64,000 nucleotides of DNA, taken from assembly GCA_019614645.1 (NCBI GenBank), contig JABWDB010000002.1, positions 10,701,501 to 10,765,500 of the forward strand. The letters run 5' to 3'. Both the position numbers and the translations under genes were made by a program. The notes below the pieces were generated by a model. It made no database searches. It was not told where the DNA came from and saw nothing but the letters and a program-made list of their open reading frames with translations. This stretch comes from Stratiolaelaps scimitus. Its lineage: Eukaryota > Arthropoda > Arachnida > Mesostigmata > Laelapidae. Below, one piece after another: positions 12,000 to 24,431 of the stretch (the stretch's first letter is position 1; each line of letters starts with the position of its first letter).

Positions 12000-14900
12000 A
12001 GGGGGGGGGGGCGGCGGCAACGAAAGCAAGTACTCCCACGAACGAACGGGTGAGGAGCGACGAGGAACACGATTAGCCAGAAGCGCTACCCCTACTGCAA
12101 GACCCCACTCAGACCCCCTGATCACCCAGAAGTTGAGCTCAATTGATGTTCACACGAGTGAGCGTAGGACGGCATGTGCATGTGTTGTTGGACTGAAGAG
12201 GGATGCTAGCAACGGGGAGCGCCGCGAAAGTATGCCTAATAAGCTAGAGAGGCGGGAATAAGTATGGGAATGGCAGAGCCCCCTCGCGTCAGGGTCGTCC
12301 CGAATTGGGCCGGGTTTGGTCGAGCCGGGTCAGGACAGTGCATAGGGTTAGGACAGGGAGACAGACAGACCGAGCCATAGCATAAGTAGCTATGGGTAGT
12401 GTTTGGCATCCACTTGGCACCCCACTAGATCCTTCCATTCCATTCAGGAGGATAGCCAGCCAGCTAGCTAGCTATCTAACAACCATCCATGTCTCTGTAC
12501 GCGTTCGCCCAACGAAACATCCCCTACCATCTGCAACCTGCCACCGTCGAGTCTGCAACGCCCCACAGGGCGACGGCTAGTCAGGGAGACATTAGCCGCT
12601 TATCTGCCACTTGCTAACAGGCCGCACGCGTTCATTCCCCATGTGCTTGTAGCCTTTCCCATCGGTCGATCCAAGCTACCGCATTGCCGCCGTACAGAGT
12701 GAGTATCAGGCGACAGCACGCGGCAGTGTCGAGCAGTAGTAGCAGTAGCAGTAGGCCTTGATAGCCTCAGTTGGCAACTAGTTAGCCTAGAATACGGACT
12801 GGCCAACGTGCGGCATCCGTGCTGCAGGCGGAGGTTAGACCAGACGGCGCCGTCGCAGCTACGCCCCAGTCCGAGGAGCGAGAAGCTCCGTGTATGGGAC
12901 AAGCCGCCTCGCCTGGGTCCTTCTCTCTTGCTGTGTCATTCTGTCACGTTCCCTATCCCTCTCTCTCGCCTTGGATGGGATAACAACTTTCAGCCGGCGA
13001 GGTTCTCTACCCTGCTCCGGTAGGCTGCTGTGTGCACAGACAGCCAACGTTGTGGACCGTGCGTCAGGACAAAGGCACACGGTTGTGCTGTCTGAACCGA
13101 TTTGCATATACCACAGCGGCGACTGCTGCGGCAGACAGCCAACTAGCACCCGGAATGAGGCATAAACGAGCGAGCAATAGTATCTACAGCTACTTCTGCA
13201 CCAGTTTGTCTGTGCAGATCTACCGCCAATGCAGATCGCTTCGAAGTCTACCTATCCGTCCGTGCGGTGTTTGTTTGTGCGTTTACGTATGGAAACAGCT
13301 ACTCGGAAAGCTACTTGCCACCTGCATGACGCACGCTGTGTCTCATTTTCCAACATGGAAATTATTATTGAAAAACAGGAGGGTCCAAGTTGACTGATCA
13401 CTGACCTGCGAGCCGATGAGAGATTCACTGAAGTTTGATGCAGGTACAATCTCACTGTACGGTCTTTTCGTTAGGCGGTTTTTTCCCGAGTTTAGAGAAC
13501 GCACTTTAATAGTTGTTGTGAACGGGACCAATGTCTACTTTTGAATCATACAGGGATTTAAATTTTTGTCAATAAAATTCATTCAGCATAACTCGCTGTG
13601 ATTCAACGCGGCATATCCTCTCTTCCCGCGCCACCCCATATATACACTCAGATATCACCAGTAATTATTTATTTCATAATTCGTTTATTGGTGTCTACTG
13701 AAGATTTCGAGGCCGATTCTTGACGTGAACTATAGTGCCAACAGCATTTCATACGTGAATGACATGCGTACAATACTTCCAAGCAGCAATTTGTCACACC
13801 ACAGAGACACGCTCAGGCGCCGCCCGCCGTTAATATGCTGGATTGTTTTGCATCTGCTTCACAAACGAACCGGTGCGGTTTTCCCTTCTAGACATCCTGA
13901 GTTGCCTTCATAGCAGTACCGGCAGCAGATGCTTACTTACAGGCAGCATTGGCAACGCATTTCTGAAGACAGAGTGTCACACCGATGTCTACAACCAGTG
14001 TATGCACACTCGTCAATGTCCGCCTTCCCCAACCGTAACGGTAGCGGCCTGGGCGGCGTTCATTTCTGTTTACATTGCCGAGCGCTGCCTGCCTTCCTAC
14101 GAGCCCCGGCGATACATACGCAGCCCGGACTCCACAATTCCCCGTCCCGTTGACTGGTTTGCCTCGTGTCGAATGCTAGAAGAAATCTGCAGTTGAGGCT
14201 CACACGTGTGGAGAGAGAGAGCTTCGGCATCGGCAGGCAGCTGTTTCGGGCTGGTTGTTTAGAGGACGACAGGTAAGAGCTGCCAGACTCTACGCTGGTG
14301 AGGACACACATACGAGCATGTACAAACACACTCATCTATCTACACACATACACATATATACGGCAACACACGATCAGGCCTGTCGAAGCTGGTCGGACTG
14401 CAGGCCTTGTTGCGAACGCAGAGACTTGTTGGTGTACCAGTACCAGCTGTAGAAGTAGTGGCGGCGGATAAGAGCAGTCGTAGTCGGTCGTATGCAAACG
14501 AATTGTGTGGTGCTGAAAATAGTCTCTCGCTCGCTCGTCGTCGACTAGAACGAGAAAAACTACCCCCTGTTGCAGGCAGGTGGAAAGAAGACACATCGAG
14601 GCGGGTGACAACCAACTCCACGGCAACCGTTTTGTTACCCCTAGCCATGAGACGAGGGCAGACGTCTTAGACGTCTTCGTAGCCTTGCAAAGTAAATACG
14701 ACCACGTCCTCCGTTCTTCGGGTGGCGGCATCGAGGCGCCGGCGCGTCTTTCAGCCAGCAAGTTCCCGTCCTTCCTAGGTCGTATCGACTACAGAACAAG
14801 CCACCTGGCCGTGTAGTGCACGTTAGGAGTTTGGCTGTGGGCTCCTCGTCCTTGGCCGCCACCCTCGGCGTCACTGTGAACGCATTGTCACCTCGACACA

Positions 14901-15130
14901 GCCACACAATCGGTAGCTTTCTCGCTTCTCGCGAACAACGCCGACTAACTGAAACTAACGGATGTGATTTCTCAATAGCAGCAATACAATACAATCGCAG
15001 AACAGCAGCACCAGCGGCAGCAACAACAACAACAACTTCGAATTGTAGTTGAATTCGACGCTGGATCGAATTCGACAACAAGAAACTGGAACAAGAGAGG
15101 GAGAACGCAAAAGGCAGGGATAACGAGGGA
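12000..15130. other. GC-rich low-complexity island
   Basis: CpG-rich DNA with a G11 run (12001-12011), AGCC/AGCT repeats near 12461-12478, CAG/CAA triplets and a (CAA)5 tract. Paired AGACGTCT palindromes sit at 14660-14676, one base apart. Frames of up to 146 codons occur on both strands and overlap; none has a domain. CAG|GTAAGA at about 14264-14272 looks like a splice donor, but no coding exon is evident upstream. Confidence 0.4.
15021..15036. repeat. (CAA)5 microsatellite
   Basis: Five CAA units plus CAA/CAG degenerate flanks. Confidence 0.8.
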
Positions 15131-15319
15131 GAGCGAGGGTGTGCTACGCTTCCCGGGCGTAACTTGGCGTTACTAATGCATATGTTCGAGGCACCCTACT
15201 GTAGGCAAATATACCACACGTTACTTGGTTATTCACTAGATGCGTTTCGTTTGATTCAGACGTCATCTGGATGCACAAGTGACACACCGTCGTGGCTCTC
15301 CGCCACGAATGGTATGATA

Positions 15320-15390
15320 CGTTATATGGACAAGTGCTTGTGTCCCATTCCAGCCAATGGAGTGGGACACAATCACTTATCCATATTGCG
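15320..15390 (+). ncRNA. Candidate pre-miRNA-like hairpin
   Basis: Arms 15324-15351 and 15359-15386 pair over 28 positions with 25 Watson-Crick pairs and one G-U pair on the plus strand. The only mismatches are C-A (15331/15379) and C-U (15337/15373). The 7-nt loop is AGCCAAT. The stem extends downward by three more pairs after one U-U mismatch, giving about 71 nt. That size and these scattered mismatches resemble an animal pre-miRNA, although the loop is short. The arms match no miRNA that I recognise. It could instead be a decayed foldback element. Transcription is not shown by the sequence. Confidence 0.3.
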
Positions 15391-16701
15391 GGACCCCGTA
15401 AGACAAATGATGGACGATGAGAAAAAAATAATTCGTTTTCGAGAACGGTCACGCGCAGGTGTTCGATGGTGAACTTGGCTGTTATTTGACTATATCGGCG
15501 TTATGGGTAGATCTGAATAATGAATAATAACATGTAGAAATGGTTTTGTTACAAGGGCTCCAAGAGGGTAGTTTTCAACCAGCGCATACTCACGCATCGA
15601 AATACCCTCTCTACGTGTCTTCCCTCTCGTTCGTGTTCGTGACGGAAGAGTTACGCCGTGCAGTGAACGCTTTCGTTACAAAAATCTGTCAAATTACAGC
15701 AATTATAGGGGTACATTGTGATATTTAGCAGTCGCTGTTGAATCTCACTTCTCGCGACTTCTCTCCGTCCGTAACGAATGACGACACGTGCGATTAGTTC
15801 ACCTCTACTCTACTGTCATGACAGGACACTCGAAGGGAATTTTGCGCGAGAGCAGGGATAAGGCGGGTGAGAGGCCTCGAGGATTGCCATCGAATCGTTC
15901 TCCGTTCATTTCGTTTTGAGCCCCGCCACCGTACGCTGATCACAGATTGACAGCGCGCACGCGAGTTCAAAGTGACCAGTTCAGTTCCCTGGGAATCGCG
16001 CGTCATTTTAGCAACAGACATTTCAGGTCAGAACAATTGCCAGTTCCCACCCGAGTGATGACGACGATGGAAGACGAACCACGTGGAGCCGAGCGGTAGA
16101 TCTATGATAGATGTAATACACAATGGCACTACAGAATCAAACAGATTGTGTGCTAAACGCAGGTGTGGCTAAACCGCCCCGGCAGAATGCGACCTCCGCA
16201 ATTACTTGACGAAGGTGAGCTATTATAGAAAATACACGGTCGTGTGCCTCCGTCGTCAGCGCTCCGGCTGCTCCTGACGATGTTTCCATATCGTTCGTTC
16301 GGGCGTGAGTACCTTCTGAATATTTCATCCTTCCATTCATTTCTCGCGAGTTCAGGTTCGACTATTAATATTATTATATCATTCGGGAACTATTATTAAA
16401 ACTTTGTGGAGAAAGACAGAACGAGGTGCTCGCACGAGGTCATGCGTTCGCCCGAGTGGCGACGCGAGCCATTTAAATGATCTAGGCAGAACAGAGCGTA
16501 GACGTCTGGGGGCAAGGGTCGCCGCCAGCGTAAATAATTACATGGGAGATGGTGGAGTGAGCTGAGCGAATGAGTGAGTGGGTGGCGCTAGTTTTCATGC
16601 AGATGAAAAATTTCTTCACTACCTGTGTCTATGTTTTCAGGCTGAGTCTCAGCCAACATTTAGCGGTTACGGTATTGCTTTTGCATTGCTTCGTGTGACG
16701 C

Positions 16702-16790
16702 ACGCCTAAATGTAAATGTACGACAGTGGGGATCGAGCCCGCGCGCCCTCGGGTTGCAAGGCACACACGAATGCAGCATACTACAAGGTT
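16702..16790 (-). mobile_element. tRNA-derived SINE head or tRNA pseudogene
   Basis: Read on the minus strand, the order is an A-box-like TAGTATGCTGC (16783-16773), then CTTGCAACCCGAGGGCG (an anticodon-loop and variable-region look-alike with TGC in the anticodon place), then the B box GGCTCGATCCC (16739-16729). The T-stem has one mismatch. Downstream come ACATT and TTAGGCGT (16709-16702). The 5' acceptor and D-arm are too diverged for a functional tRNA. The internal promoter layout fits RNA polymerase III SINEs. The downstream TTAGGCGT also follows the B box of the element at 43355, which suggests one family. Confidence 0.5.
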
Positions 16791-18644
16791 CGACGCACTA
16801 TCGATGTCCGCTTGGTGCAGGTTGACGGAGATTGTTGTGCGGAATTGTCGTGCTGCACGCGGGGCACCTCTACGAGGTGGCGCTTGACGAATTTTCTGCA
16901 ATTTTCGACTCTCGTTATAAAGTTGTTTGTCAAATTACATATCAATATACTTTTCTTTAATTTACAGAATTGCGACAGTGATTATATGCTCATTAATTAG
17001 TGAAAATAATATTAAAGTCATTTTAAAAATTATTTACGGATGATTTACATGCCAATGAATGTACATGATAAAATTCTTGAGTTCGACCTTATGGGCATTT
17101 CTTTGCCAGGAGGACGCTGCAATGAGTCGACTTGATGGGACTCGTTACATGTGGCCCCTGTAGAAATCGTAGAGGATATACTACTGTTAACCTAATGAAT
17201 CTACTCGAATACAACTGTACCTGAGCTCTGTTAGTTCGCTTCCCCTATGGGAAAGGACGCAGCCTTCCGGCCCCGTGCACAGTCAAGGCCCTCCTGCTCC
17301 GCAAGGCTATTGTGATCCCAGTCTTTGACCGTAGGTGGCTATGTAATCAAGTCTGACCAGCCTAGAACTGGTAGCGGTGATGTAGTCTCTAATGAGATGT
17401 CTTGAAAAGCCGAAAACCCCTCTCGGTACACATATCCAACTGTATGATGTGGGCCTTTGTTGCTAATGGCCGCCGGTGTCTTCAGAGGAAACAATCGCGT
17501 CCAATAAAATGTTCTCTTTAAATCCATTTCGAATAACGCTCACTTCTTTCGTTCCATCTTTCCAGTAGTCACGAATAGTGGTCTCAAGATTACGGCAGTC
17601 ATAACGCCTTCGGAACTAGTAAATATTGACAATCGGGACAAGGTTGAATTTTTCGAACGTTGCCCACCCAACTTCATTACAATTAGATTTCGTGAGGTAA
17701 GAGTCAACACACACTCACCAAACGTTTGTACCTGTAGTCTAGCAAAGCTGTCTCGTACATACATTCTTATTTAAGGAAAGAGGTACCAGAAAGGAACACA
17801 TTGTCAACCTCAAGTCGTTTCATCTTTCCCAACATTCGATTTGTTATGGAAAGTTTTGCTGTACCCCTGAGATTATTGCATATGGCGAGGATCGATCGTA
17901 GTCAAGTATATCTGCCTCACTAACTACGACAAGGCATATACTTTTTGGCGTTTATCGAGTAGGACAAGAATCATGATCTCCACCACCGTGTTTGCTTGCA
18001 TTCAGGTAATACCATCTAACACAGAGGTTATGCGAGAAATTCGCGTCATCGTAGTTACATCATCATAAATCTTATTACATCATCAAAGTGCTATCGTTTT
18101 TAATCTTACAGCGCTTTGATTGGCGAGTTAACTAGATTCTGCGGCTCTCTCTCCCTTTTCCTCCCTCTCAGTCTGTGTTTCCCCATGGTGCAGATCTGTG
18201 GAAGTATTTCCTCAGGAGATTATTGGGAACTTCAGACCGGTAACGAACCCTGAAGGATTTACGTTTGATTGTCGAACTTCATCAGGCCCTCCTCCTTTTC
18301 CAGCATTTTTCTTACCATTGGCACAAACTGTTATGGTGTCGGTCTGACCATCGGTAGGCCGGTGCTGGCAAAACAGGCTGATCATGGCCTGATGCCTCAT
18401 ATCAGGCAGCGCAGAGCCGCACCATCAGCGATGGACATTGGTAAGGCCTCTCTTATACTGTTCGAGTAGCCAGGAGGACATCGTTCGCGTTGCTGGCCAG
18501 GAGCTTAGAGACCGTAGGTATGGCTGCCACAGAGGTACAGCCGTGTTTCCGCTCGAGCTAATATCCTCGTATTTCTCCTTCTCCTGGTGATACTTTGCCC
18601 CCCATGCCCCCGGCTTCGTCATCCACGTTTCCTGTTATCTCTCC

Positions 18645-18660
18645 CTTCCTTCCTTCCTTC
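18645..18660. repeat. (CTTC)4 microsatellite
   Basis: Tetranucleotide CTTC tract followed by T4. Confidence 0.8.
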
Positions 18661-19102
18661 TTTTCGGTTTTCGCACACTTTTCTCTCGCATGGGATACGC
18701 AATGTTCGGCAGTGACGATACCGCTCGCCGCCACCGTGATGCACCGTTAGGCCGGGCGCAGACTCCCTCCATTCAGACCCCCATCGTCCTGCACACCTCC
18801 GAGTACATAGAACGCGCACACGCAGTCAGCTCCGAAGACGCTGCCGTACAAACATACTGAAAGAGAGAAGGGGAGAGAGAGGAAGAGAAGGCAACAACCG
18901 AACAGGCATCAGGGCCAAAGGCATTAAGGCGGCGCTAGTGGTTGGGTGAGTGACATCAACAGCGACAGCCGGTCGTGGCCCGCCGGCAGCTGAGAAGCAA
19001 TTAATCTATTCCTATGGCAACACACACGTGCACCTTCTACGTAACTTGCGCTTCTCTGGCAATTCATATATCATTATTATAGTAATAAATAGTTATGCTA
19101 CG

Positions 19103-19144
19103 TACTACTGCTGCTGCTGCTACTACTAATAATAATAATAATAA
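19103..19144. repeat. Compound CTG-CTA-ATA microsatellite
   Basis: A run of CTG units passes into CTA and then ATA units, about 42 bp in total. This is typical of stepwise point mutation within a triplet array. Confidence 0.85.
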
Positions 19145-19447
19145 AAACGACCACTACCCGGACAGAAAGTCCTAGCAACGGGGCCTTGCTGGATAGAAGA
19201 ATAAGGGAGGTCAAAGCAAATGCGGTGGCTCTACGGAGGTTTGCAGGGTGTTGTTGGAAGCCGCCGACATGAACGGGTCGTATAGCGTGGGAGATTGGTT
19301 AAGGGGAAAGGTTGAGTCATCAGTCATTCTGGATGGCGACGGCCGCGGCCAGCTACGCGGGCCGTATAGGCAGCATCAAGCCTTTAGTGGCCTCGAGAAG
19401 AAGCCGGCAACATTGCGGCCTCCGTTTCTCAGTAGCAAGCAGTGGTT

Positions 19448-19471
19448 GCGGCGGCGGTGGCGGCGGCGGAA
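19448..19471. repeat. (GCG)n triplet run
   Basis: GCG/GGC triplets with one interrupting T, inside the GC island. Confidence 0.8.
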
Positions 19472-19925
19472 GCAGCAGCCTGGAGGAATCGCCCTGGCTC
19501 GGTCGCGGGCGTACGAACGGGCAGTTGCCCTCCTTGCGGCCTCGGACGGAACCGCGAGGCGAGGCCTTCTTGGGTCCTACCGTCCTGACGTTTCCTCACC
19601 ACCGGCGGGGGTCGTCGGCCTTTCGCGGCCACCTGTGTACGTAAGGGCAGGCGCGACCGCGCGCGCGCGGCACGGAACGTTGATGAGAGGGTCTGGTGAA
19701 GCCGCCACCGCTGCCGCAGCATCGACCACAACTGACGGCGCCATTAATCAATCAACCATTGTGGCGCCTCAACAAGGCGAAGCTGGGCCGGTGCTCGAGG
19801 CTGCCAATACAGCCGCCATGTGCCACATGTCGCCGGGCGTCGCACACCTGAAGCCAGTCGACATTTGCTTCATTCTGGCGACTGTTCTTGACGTGTTTTA
19901 TTACGTTTTTTGTGATATTCCTCGC

Positions 19926-19975
19926 AAAATCACCTTGTATTTAAGCAGTATACATCTTAAATACAAAGTGATTTT
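19926..19975 (-). repeat. 20-bp inverted repeat, 10-nt loop
   Basis: Arms 19926-19945 and 19956-19975 pair at 19 of 20 positions. The one exception (19934/19967) is C-A on the plus strand but a G-U pair if the minus strand is transcribed, so the minus-strand RNA would be fully paired. The loop is CAGTATACAT. It is too short for a typical pre-miRNA. It may be a small foldback element or a structured RNA terminus. Confidence 0.7.
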
Positions 19976-20666
19976 CTTCCTTCAGACGTTGTCACATTTA
20001 TCTTCCATGATTTAAGTTGTGAGGGGATTCTACTTTCATAAAAGTCCTATTGAGCCCTGTTTATTAATTTATTTAACTTCCCCATTGAGCCCTGACCATA
20101 GCATAATAGTATCTATTTAGAAATAGTGACGACAATGGGTGATTGTTTCCTACCTAATATTTTAACCTATTAGTGAGATTAGAGCCTAAATTTCCAATCG
20201 CACATCAAGCGCCTAAAGGCACAATATTGGATACAACCTTATATACTCGACTTTTCTAGTCATGAAAGACCCTCTACTATTCAGTTGAGGCTACGCTGGG
20301 GTCATTCTCAGTGTTTCTCTCGCCACATGGATGTTTGCTAAACTATTACGGCTCTATGAAGAAATTTTCATGTCGACGTTAATGGGGCGATAATATGTTG
20401 CCACCTGGAGCCACATATTAAAAACGTTCTGCAATCTACTATACTTACTATACGTATTTTAGCAAATCAAGATAGCTACGATGATCACGCCACGTCAATC
20501 GCACAATATTTTGTTGCTGTTGTGTATTACCCTGACGTGCACCGTCAGTATCACTCATTGCGTGACAGTTAGAATGAAAAATGACTATATATGGCACTGG
20601 TTGTGTATAAGCTTTAACCTTGAGCTTACCGAGTGTGTCCACGAACAGCTGGTGTCATTCCACCCA

Positions 20667-20689
20667 TCTCTCTCTCTCTCTCTCTCTCT
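20667..20689. repeat. (TC)11 microsatellite
   Basis: Perfect alternating CT tract of 23 bp. Confidence 0.9.
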
Positions 20690-21179
20690 GATATGCCAGA
20701 AGTTTTAGATCGTGTTCTCCATGAATTTATCATAACAATGGTGCTTAAGATTTTCGCTAGTTTTCGTAGAGTGCCAAACTGGCGGATCAGTCACCATGGG
20801 CGGCTGTTTTCTATAGGAAGAAAATACATATTGACGTTTACAATTGGGCGAAGCCTGCGCGATGATACAGTTAATCATATTTTATATATCTCGTCCTCTG
20901 GTGGGATTTTTTCGTGATAAATGTATTAACGTATTTTATCAATTAGTTCTCAAACGGACTGACAAGCAATAGCCATAGTAGCCCATGTGCACAGATCCAA
21001 TGCCGTATTACAGTGATCTCAATATTATAAGCATATCTTTATAATTTTAAAGGGACATCCTCTTTCATATTGTCGTATCTCTTGTACGTACCAAACGAAA
21101 TCGTTGGCCAGTTTACAGCAAAGTGTTTCTTTCCCTCTTAGTCATAGATTTTGGCGGCTGTCTCGCGTCATCGTAGTTG

Positions 21180-22470
21180 CTAACACTCGTCGTCTACAGT
21201 ATTAGCGATGAGCCTGTCTGGTATGCCTGTACTGTTCGATTTTTGGTATTCGTACGGTCAAGCACGGAATGGACTTGGTGTAGCCATTGGTCGGTCTTTT
21301 TCTGATCCGGACCATTCGGTCAATCGACCGATCCAGCGCACCGTGGTCGGCAGAGTAGTTCATTAACCGAAGCACGTAGACGTCGGGACCGTGGCACGGT
21401 GAAGTGCAGACGCACACACACACACACCGTACTCTTCTCCTGACTATCCTTTTTTCTCTTTCGCTATCTGCCATAGCGTTGAGCAGTGTTGCTCAATGCA
21501 TAGGCATCAGGAGGCATACGAGGCGACTCCTTTGGGCAAACTCGAACGAGGAACGCTCTGTCAGTGGCTGGCTACTAGTTGTGGTGGTCTTGGCAGGTGC
21601 AGCGCTACCAAGTGCAACGCATCCCGAAGCAAACGCGCGGTCTGAGCCATGGACTGCCTCTGGCCTCATGGCCTACGGAAGGTGCCGTCCTTCGCGCTGC
21701 TGCGCTATTGGGTACTACAACAAACGGCAAGGCGCGATAGCTAGACTGGCCTAGGCTCGCTGGACGTTGCCCGTTTGAATTGAAGGCCCTGCGGTATCAG
21801 CTGCCAGCAGATCCAACAAACAGTGGGATGCCGTTTGTAGGAGAAGGAGGAGGAGGAGGACCAGGCAGAGGGGGCAGCAGGCCAAGTCATCTTCTGGGAT
21901 GTCTGTCTTTCACTGCTGCCAGAATCCCGATTCCTTCCGACCAGTACAATCCATAGACGGCCTACCACGGCACTGCCTCCCTAGCTGCGGGCAAGTGGCT
22001 AGCTAGCCTGGTCAGGCTGCCTGGTTGCTTTGTCTAACAGAGGCTAGGAAGGACCCCAGAAGCTCGGCAGTGATGCCGACGACTGCCTGTACTGCCTACG
22101 TCCCTTTCTGCTTGAGCTCGCCGCTCCTCACTAACGCTGCGCATTGCCTGAAGACGAGGCTACTAAGTATTCATGAGTAGACGTGGTGTCTGCGAACACG
22201 GAGAGAGGGGGCTGGGAGGCGTGTAAGGACTGTGTTCACTTTAGGGGTGGGCATCCGGATGGAAAGCATCAGGCAGGGGTATGTCCAGAGCGCACGGTTG
22301 AGAGAGACTAGAGAGAGAGATGAAGGAAGAAAACGCTCTTTGCTAGGGAGCGTTCAACACTGGCACAGGCTGGCTACAGTAATGCAAACCAACTTACAAA
22401 ATCCCAAGGCGTCCACTTTTTCCCTTGTATCCCTGCAGCCCAGCTAGCTAGCCTCGTTTGGGCTTCCCTG
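21180..22470. other. GC-rich island
   Basis: Mixed GC-rich sequence with a CA tract and GGA/AGG triplets near 21841-21860. Frames of up to 116 codons overlap on both strands without domains. No gene was recognised. Confidence 0.45.
21412..21427. repeat. (CA)8 microsatellite
   Basis: Perfect CA units. Confidence 0.85.
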
Positions 22471-23400
22471 GTATAATACAGTGTTGAGGTGACAGCGCAA
22501 CTGAACAAGGAAACAACGCAGGACAACGAAGAGGTGAAGGAGGATGAACAGAATGAACACTCGAACGAGAGATGGAGAGATAAATAGAGAGAGCACGATT
22601 TAATTGAATTATTTATTGAATTGTTTAATGAATAGTCTCACTGCTTCCCCTCTACTGCTTGTTAGTATTCCTGTCAACTATTGTGCCTGGCAGCCAGACG
22701 TACGCTAAATAGCGACTCGGGTGTGTTTGTTTAAGGGGAAATAGCAACAGGTATTCTTATAGGAAAGGAAAACTTATAAAAAATAAATCTGTTAGAAACT
22801 CCAGGCAGGTCACGCCTAAAATGGTCAGTATGCTATAAACACTAACACATATTGAGCCACAAAACTAGTACGTAACAAGGCTCTCCACATATGTGACCAT
22901 ATTTTGAAAAAATGGCATTTGGCTCAGATTTTATTTCTAATTTGTTACCGGCCTCGTAGGTAGGGTACTGTGGGTTTTATTCTATAATAACTACTTTTGC
23001 TTACTTTCTCCTGTACTCTCATTGTCTAGGATCCCGTCTATCATTGACAGGTTGCATTACCTGCATGCGTGTTTACCGAAACAACCTCTGTATCCATAAA
23101 GTATTACTCGCTCCTTAGCCTCTCTTCCCACTATGTATTAGGTCAAACTGTCACTCTAATTACCTGTGCACACAAAGTATTTTCATTATTAATGAATTCA
23201 ATAACGTTCACCTTGGCATGGGTGTGTATGTCACTTTGCGTGACTTACTTTATCTTCGCCGTACTTTCTTTTACTCCTAAGGGCAATACCACCATAATGA
23301 AATTTCAAGAGCAAGCAGACCCCGCACACACACACTCTTAAGATAAGACCTGCTTCAACGACGGGAGATCTTCTATACTATTTCATTTCAGACAGTTCAA
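22470..23400. other. AT-leaning non-coding block
   Basis: AT-rich sequence with TTGAATT/TTTATTG-like repeats around 22601-22635. Nothing else is recognisable. Confidence 0.5.
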
Positions 23401-23669
23401 ATACCGCTGCATCTCCCCAGCGATGCACGATGTGGTCAAACGGCGATGGTTATCTCTCGTTCTCTCTTTTATATTTTTTCAACGTCAAACGAAACGAATA
23501 ATAAATGAGGTTCGTAGTCTTCTTTGCACGCATTCTCATGTTCCTTCAAACGTCTGTCCAGCAGCCGCTTGCACTTGTTCTGCCGCTCTCCTATCCTTGC
23601 TCTCTCGTTTCGGTGGTGGCGACGTCATAGCGGGATAGCGATTTTCTTTTTGTTCAAACCATTCAATGA

Positions 23670-23685
23670 GCAGCAGCAGCAGCAG
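23670..23685. repeat. (GCA)5 microsatellite
   Basis: CAG-type triplet run. Confidence 0.85.
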
Positions 23686-23861
23686 TGAATAGTGGTAGTT
23701 CATGATTGTGCCACCAGATCTATGCTTTCTCTCCCTTTTTTCTCTCGTTTTTCGCTATTTGTCCCCCTCATCTCTATGGCCATTTCGGAGGATCGTCTTT
23801 TCTTTTTTGAGGAGATCCTCCTCCCGTTGCTTTTCCTTCTCGGTGCTTTTCGTGGCAATGC

Positions 23862-23894
23862 AGTCTCTCTCTCTCCCTCTCTCTCTCTTTCTCC
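23862..23894. repeat. (CT)n microsatellite
   Basis: Interrupted CT tract, about 33 bp. Confidence 0.85.
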
Positions 23895-24417
23895 CCTGCT
23901 AGACGGGGGTATTATTGGCTCTGCCGAGACGAGGTTCATTCTACGTAGCTTTGCTGTATATGTACGTTCGGCCGGCCCTCGTACGGTAGAATCGCGCGAC
24001 GAAAACTCGAAACGTTTGTACCACGAGGGATTGGCGGCCGCCAACACGAGCCGACGTCCGCTCTCCCCCCGACCGCGTCACTCCGACTTGTTCCCCTATC
24101 CCATTTCTGGCTCCCATAGGGTCCGTTCGCACTAATTGATTTCCATCTCTTCTCTCTTTCAATTTCGTCTTCTTTCAGAACGTCCGACACAGAGACGACA
24201 CAGCAAAGAAAGTTCCGTTCATAGCCCGGTGGCGCGCCAGCCATCAGGCTGCCTGCAGAACGGCGGTCCCTTCGAATCCCTATCGAGGGACCGAGTGGAG
24301 AACAACCGGCAGCCAGGCGGATCCTTTTCGGCGTCCCCTGGACCCTGTGCGCCTCGTGCGAGACCTCGAAGGGTCCTTCTAAGCAGGAGACGGCAAGGGA
24401 GGCCAAGCGCAGACCGT

Positions 24418-24431
24418 AGCAGCAGCAGCAG
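24418..24431. repeat. (AGC)n triplet run
   Basis: About 4.7 AGC units; the wider 24410-24440 stretch is CAG-like. Confidence 0.8.

Larger units (their letters stand above)
6420..12000. other. AT-leaning non-coding block
   Basis: About 5.6 kb with no frame above 150 codons and no recognisable protein. It holds an ATT microsatellite (8604-8622), a possible SINE head (about 7.35 kb) and an 11-bp hairpin (11781-11806). At 9021-9036 a pyrimidine-rich stretch ends in a good acceptor AG followed by about 35 open codons, but no convincing donor follows. Confidence 0.45.
15130..18560. other. Mixed non-coding block
   Basis: Moderate composition with no frame above 102 codons. It contains the pre-miRNA-like hairpin at 15320-15390 and a minus-strand tRNA-derived element at 16702-16790. 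An 11-bp direct repeat, TTACATCATCA, occurs at 18055 and 18075. No gene was recognised. Confidence 0.45.
18560..19870. other. GC-rich island
   Basis: CpG-rich sequence with CTTC repeats, a compound CTG/CTA/ATA microsatellite and a GCG/GCC-rich run. The longest frame of the window (255 codons, 19248-20015, plus) starts here. It is rich in Arg, Ala and Gly and runs out through a hairpin into AT-rich DNA. It has no domain and overlaps other long frames, so I do not call it a gene. Confidence 0.45.
19870..21180. other. AT-rich non-coding block
   Basis: Contains the 20-bp hairpin (19926-19975), a direct repeat ATTGAGCCCTG about 41 bp apart near 20048 and 20089, and a (CT) microsatellite. No frame above 94 codons lies wholly inside it. 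Confidence 0.5.

Noticed and set aside
19248..20015. 255-codon plus-strand frame, the longest in the window
   Set aside because: It is Arg/Ala/Gly-rich low complexity in a GC-rich island, overlapped by other long frames, and runs through a hairpin into AT-rich DNA. No domain or splice structure supports it.
18041..21178. 16-bp identical sequence TCGCGTCATCGTAGTT at 18041 and 21163
   Set aside because: One 16-bp match in 64 kb is near chance expectation, and the flanks do not align.
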